Assembly (NCBI GenBank): GCA_023230925.1
Contig: JALNWK010000016.1
Span: forward strand, 1 to 56,959
DNA from: Limnochordia bacterium
GTDB lineage: Bacteria; Bacillota; Limnochordia; DUMW01
Length of the DNA: 56,959 nt
Reading direction: 5' to 3'
The notes under the pieces are model-generated. The model ran no database searches, had not been told where the DNA came from, and was given only the letters and a program-made list of their open reading frames with translations. This document shows, piece after piece, positions 54,829 through 56,959 of the stretch. The number at the start of each line of letters is the position of its first letter. Position 1 is the first letter of the stretch. Made by a program: the position numbers and the translations under genes.

Positions 54829-56324
54829 GGGGCAACCCTCCTTTCCCCAATGACCGACTGCTCTGCGCGACTAATCGCTGCAAGCATTGCCCTCGCCTTA
54901 TCCAGTGTTTCCCGATACTCGTTTTCCGGAATAGACTGGGCAACAATACCAGCCCCAGCCTGAACGTAAGCGGAACCGTTCCTGCAGAGAATGGTCCTAA
55001 TGGTAATACACTGGTCCATGTTCCCGTGGTAACTGAAGTATCCCACCGCACCGGCATAGGGACCACGCCGGTGCGGCTCCAGCTCGGCGATCATATCCAT
55101 GGCTGGTCCCTTCGGAAACCCGGTTACAGTGCCCGCGGGAAACACCCTTTTGAACAGATCAATTTGGTCCTTATCCGGCTGCAGTGTGCCGGTGATCCGA
55201 CTCACCATATGCATCACATGGGAGTACTTGACAATCTTCATAGACTCCTTTACGGAAACAGTACCTGGAACACAGATTCCTGTAATCTCTTGCATCCCCA
55301 ACTCAACCAACATCCGATGCTCGGCTAACTCCTTCTCATCAGCCAGAAGCTCAATGGCATAGGCCTCATCTAAGGCACTAGTACTTCCCCGTTTTCGCGT
55401 GCCAGCAATAGGGTGAATCTCCACGGTCCCCTCTTCTATTCGCACCAGTACCTCAGGGCTTGATCCGACTAACTGGTAATCGCCCAGATCAAGATAGAAC
55501 ATGTATGATGATGGATTAAGGCTGCGTAAAGCTCGATACACTGCAAAGGATGAAACAGAAATAGGAACTTCAAAACGTTGGGAAAGCACCGCTTGTTGCA
55601 GACTACCCTGTCTAATTGCCTCCTTGACCCGCTCAACTGAAGCCAGGAAGTTATTCTTGGGCATGCCACTTGTAGCACTAATGCTGTAATTTTTCGAATC
55701 AGGTGGCAAGACCCTTAGCACACACGGTGTCTCGGTAATCTGCTTCACGGCACAGCTCAAGCGAGCTCCTGCCAACTGGTATTGTTCCTTGGAATCTCCA
55801 TCTACCCTTACGTTAAGCACAACTTTGATTGTATGGTATAGATGATCAAAAACATAAACAAGATCCGGGATCATGTACACACAATCAAAGAGGTCCAACC
55901 CATCATCCTGATCCAAGGGCCGCGAAGAATCCAAATACGCCAGTTCGTAACTGGCATAGCCTACAGCTCCACCAGTAAAGGGTAGATCTAACACCGGTGC
56001 AGGCTGCATCTCTGCAAGAAGCTGCTTTACCACTTCCAGCGGGTGGTCTTGTCGAGACACTGTTGCTTGCTCTCTTTGTTCAACGATAACCTCTGTCCCT
56101 CTACTTTTGATGACCGTCTGCGGGGATACACCCAAGAAGGAATAGCGTCCGAATCTGTCTCCCTGTTCTACACTTTCTAACAGGAACCCTATACCCATAT
56201 GAGTAACTTTGGACCACAGTGAAACAGGAGTCTCAAGATCAGCTGTTACCTCGCAGTACACAGGTACAGTCTTGTACTCCTTACTCAACTCAATAAACTC
56301 TCCTTCGCTTGGATACAAAAGCAT
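54825..56324 (-). CDS. trpE: Anthranilate synthase component I
   Basis: 499 residues. Turns chorismate to anthranilate using ammonia supplied by a glutaminase partner. The tryptophan feedback site LLES is at 48-51. The chorismate-binding core has EIHPIAGTRKRG, DEKELAEHRMLVELG and VFPAGTVTGFPKGPAM. The protein ends where component I should, so no glutaminase (TrpG) is fused, and none is in the operon. ATG after GAGGGGGG, 40 bases past the leader terminator. First gene of the trpEDCFBA operon. Confidence 0.98.
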   Translation of the reverse strand: MLLYPSEGEFIELSKEYKTVPVYCEVTADLETPVSLWSKVTHMGIGFLLESVEQGDRFGRYSFLGVSPQTVIKSRGTEVIVEQREQATVSRQDHPLEVVKQLLAEMQPAPVLDLPFTGGAVGYASYELAYLDSSRPLDQDDGLDLFDCVYMIPDLVYVFDHLYHTIKVVLNVRVDGDSKEQYQLAGARLSCAVKQITETPCVLRVLPPDSKNYSISATSGMPKNNFLASVERVKEAIRQGSLQQAVLSQRFEVPISVSSFAVYRALRSLNPSSYMFYLDLGDYQLVGSSPEVLVRIEEGTVEIHPIAGTRKRGSTSALDEAYAIELLADEKELAEHRMLVELGMQEITGICVPGTVSVKESMKIVKYSHVMHMVSRITGTLQPDKDQIDLFKRVFPAGTVTGFPKGPAMDMIAELEPHRRGPYAGAVGYFSYHGNMDQCITIRTILCRNGSAYVQAGAGIVAQSIPENEYRETLDKARAMLAAISRAEQSVIGERRVAP

Positions 56325-56363
56325 TTAGATTCCCCCTCTGTTGATCACTTGTGGAATCTGAAT

Positions 56364-56400
56364 AAAAAAAGGCCAGATCCCTGCATATAGGAACCTGACC
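56364..56400 (-). terminator. trp leader attenuator (intrinsic terminator)
   Basis: On the minus strand GGTCAGGTTCC pairs with GGGATCTGGCC (11 bp with G-U pairs) and is followed by seven T (56370-56364). It ends 40 bases before trpE. Its 5' arm (56392-56398) can instead pair with AGTCTGA (56460-56454) in the triplet region, giving an antiterminator. Confidence 0.9.
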
Positions 56401-56422
56401 ATTACCATGCGTTACCACGCGA

Positions 56423-56473
56423 CTCATCTCATCTCATCTCATCTCTGCTCAGCTCAGACTCCACTATGCTCTC
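56423..56473 (-). promoter_or_regulatory. TRAP (MtrB) binding site: ten GAG/UAG triplets
   Basis: On the minus strand, nine GAG and one UAG triplets are spaced by 2 bases (once 3), at 56473-56471, 56468, 56463, 56457, 56452, 56447, 56442, 56437, 56432 and 56427-56423 in steps of five. Counting from the predicted start they fall at about +33 to +83, with the terminator at about +106, which is the layout of the B. subtilis trp leader. Tryptophan-loaded TRAP would wrap this RNA, block the antiterminator and let the terminator form. Confidence 0.85.
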
Positions 56474-56487
56474 CATATTTAGTTGTT

Positions 56488-56505
56488 AACCCCGCTACCG
56501 AGGTT
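56488..56505 (-). promoter_or_regulatory. 5' stem-loop of the trp leader
   Basis: AACCTC pairs with GGGGTT (6 bp with one U-G) around GGTAGC, at the very start of the predicted transcript. A 5' stem-loop that helps TRAP bind is present at the same place in B. subtilis. Confidence 0.65.
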
Positions 56506-56512
56506 AGCTTAA

Positions 56513-56541
56513 ATTATAGAAAAACTGCTACCGATTGTCAA
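56513..56541 (-). promoter_or_regulatory. trp operon promoter
   Basis: Perfect consensus on the minus strand: TTGACA (56541-56536), 17-base spacer, TATAAT (56518-56513). No operator is evident, which fits control by attenuation. Confidence 0.92.
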
Positions 56542-56930
56542 GGGCACCATAGCAATTCATCCAAGAGTAACTCCACCTCTGATACTGTATGTACTTCAAG
56601 ATCGCCAATACTACGTCATCCAGCTCCCCTATCGGCTAGTCTACTGGTTCCCTGAACACTACCGGCCTGACGTGGCCATGTCTGCCACATTTATTCTGTA
56701 TGACGACATTCCTATCCGTCTCAGTAGTATACAATAGTCCTTCAAGGCCGTAAGAAGACCACCGTTATCATACCATTATCATGCAACCGCGCCAATCCTG
56801 TAACTTTAGCATCAGAATGTCGCTGGATAATACACGGGGTTCATCTCCGTAAGTGTTGACCAAAATGAGTAAAAAAAGGACACCGGGTAATACTCCTAAT
56901 AAGATAACAACCAAAAGGAGATGACCCGAT
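56542..56930. other. Gene-free stretch upstream of the trp promoter
   Basis: No convincing gene, RNA or repeat is recognised. The right end carries the ribosome-binding site (AAAGGAG, 56913-56919) of the partial gene that follows. Confidence 0.5.
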
Positions 56931-56959
56931 GTCTACTATCAGTATACCCAGATTGTTTG
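56931..56959 (+). CDS. Start of a gene cut by the window end
   Basis: ATG at 56931, with a strong AAAGGAG about 11 bases upstream, opens MSTISIPRLF before the window ends. The first residues do not identify it. The short, purine-rich leader would suit a transposase of an insertion sequence, but this is a guess. Confidence 0.4.

Noticed and set aside
56405..56420. T-box-like motif GTGGTAACGC in the trp leader
   Set aside because: The rest of a T-box (stem I with a Trp specifier, AG bulge, long leader) cannot fit in the roughly 90 bases between the promoter and this motif. The GAG/UAG triplets explain the leader better.

Overview
The window comes from a spore-forming member of the Bacillota (Firmicutes), probably anaerobic and probably with an outer membrane. 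Bacillota signs are a sporulation-type SigH, a SleB-type cortex hydrolase, a divergent lexA/yneA-like pair with Cheo-box operators, a B. subtilis-like trpEDCFBA operon whose leader looks like a TRAP target, and an ECF thiamine transporter behind a TPP riboswitch. Signs of an outer membrane are an RND efflux pump, a full-size TolC-like protein and a sugar-binding protein without a lipobox. A Limnochordia-like lineage would fit, but this is inference.

Layout. 1-5.8 kb: RND permease (broken at its 5' end), two TolC-family proteins (the first seems to lack both beta-barrel segments) and a TetR regulator. 6-17.6 kb: membrane diguanylate cyclase, MoxR ATPase, DUF362 ferredoxin protein, TPP riboswitch-thiT, a second ECF-like S component, a beta-propeller-like secreted protein, family 4 uracil-DNA glycosylase, EF-G-like GTPase, TIGR04086-like membrane protein and SleB-like hydrolase. 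18.4-20.6 kb: a CRISPR array of 33 full repeats plus one truncated repeat, read on the + strand. 20.9-24.8 kb: MCP-cheW-MCP. 24.8-26.3 kb: decayed DNA with an IS110 remnant. 26.3-34.8 kb: a type III-B (Cmr) effector operon headed by an unusual CARF-HEPN-CARF protein, with no cas1, cas2 or cas6. 35-36.8 kb: tRNA-Trp, a YflT-like stress protein, PduL-like phosphotransacylase and an FmdB zinc ribbon. 37.4-42.2 kb: a secreted-protein group (orphan sugar-binding protein, a DNRLRE-type surface protein, and a frameshifted endonuclease/exonuclease/phosphatase protein). 42.4-45.1 kb: two perfect inverted repeats, the yneA-like/lexA SOS pair, and a 3D-domain wall protein with an in-frame TGA. 45.2-50.4 kb: minus-strand housekeeping genes (TPR protein, surE, MgtC family, zinc ribbon, sigH, a PLP lyase). 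50.4-56.5 kb: trpEDCFBA on the minus strand, behind a consensus promoter, a 5' stem-loop, ten GAG/UAG triplets and an intrinsic terminator. A partial gene with a strong ribosome-binding site runs off the right end.

How the parts work together. The CRISPR array and Cmr complex form an RNA-guided defence. Cas10 keeps its GGDD cyclase motif but shows no HD nuclease motif. Signalling by cyclic oligoadenylate to the CARF-HEPN-CARF protein is therefore the likely main output, and the second CARF could sense a different ligand or degrade the messenger. The trp leader matches TRAP attenuation element by element, and trpG is absent from the operon, as in B. subtilis.
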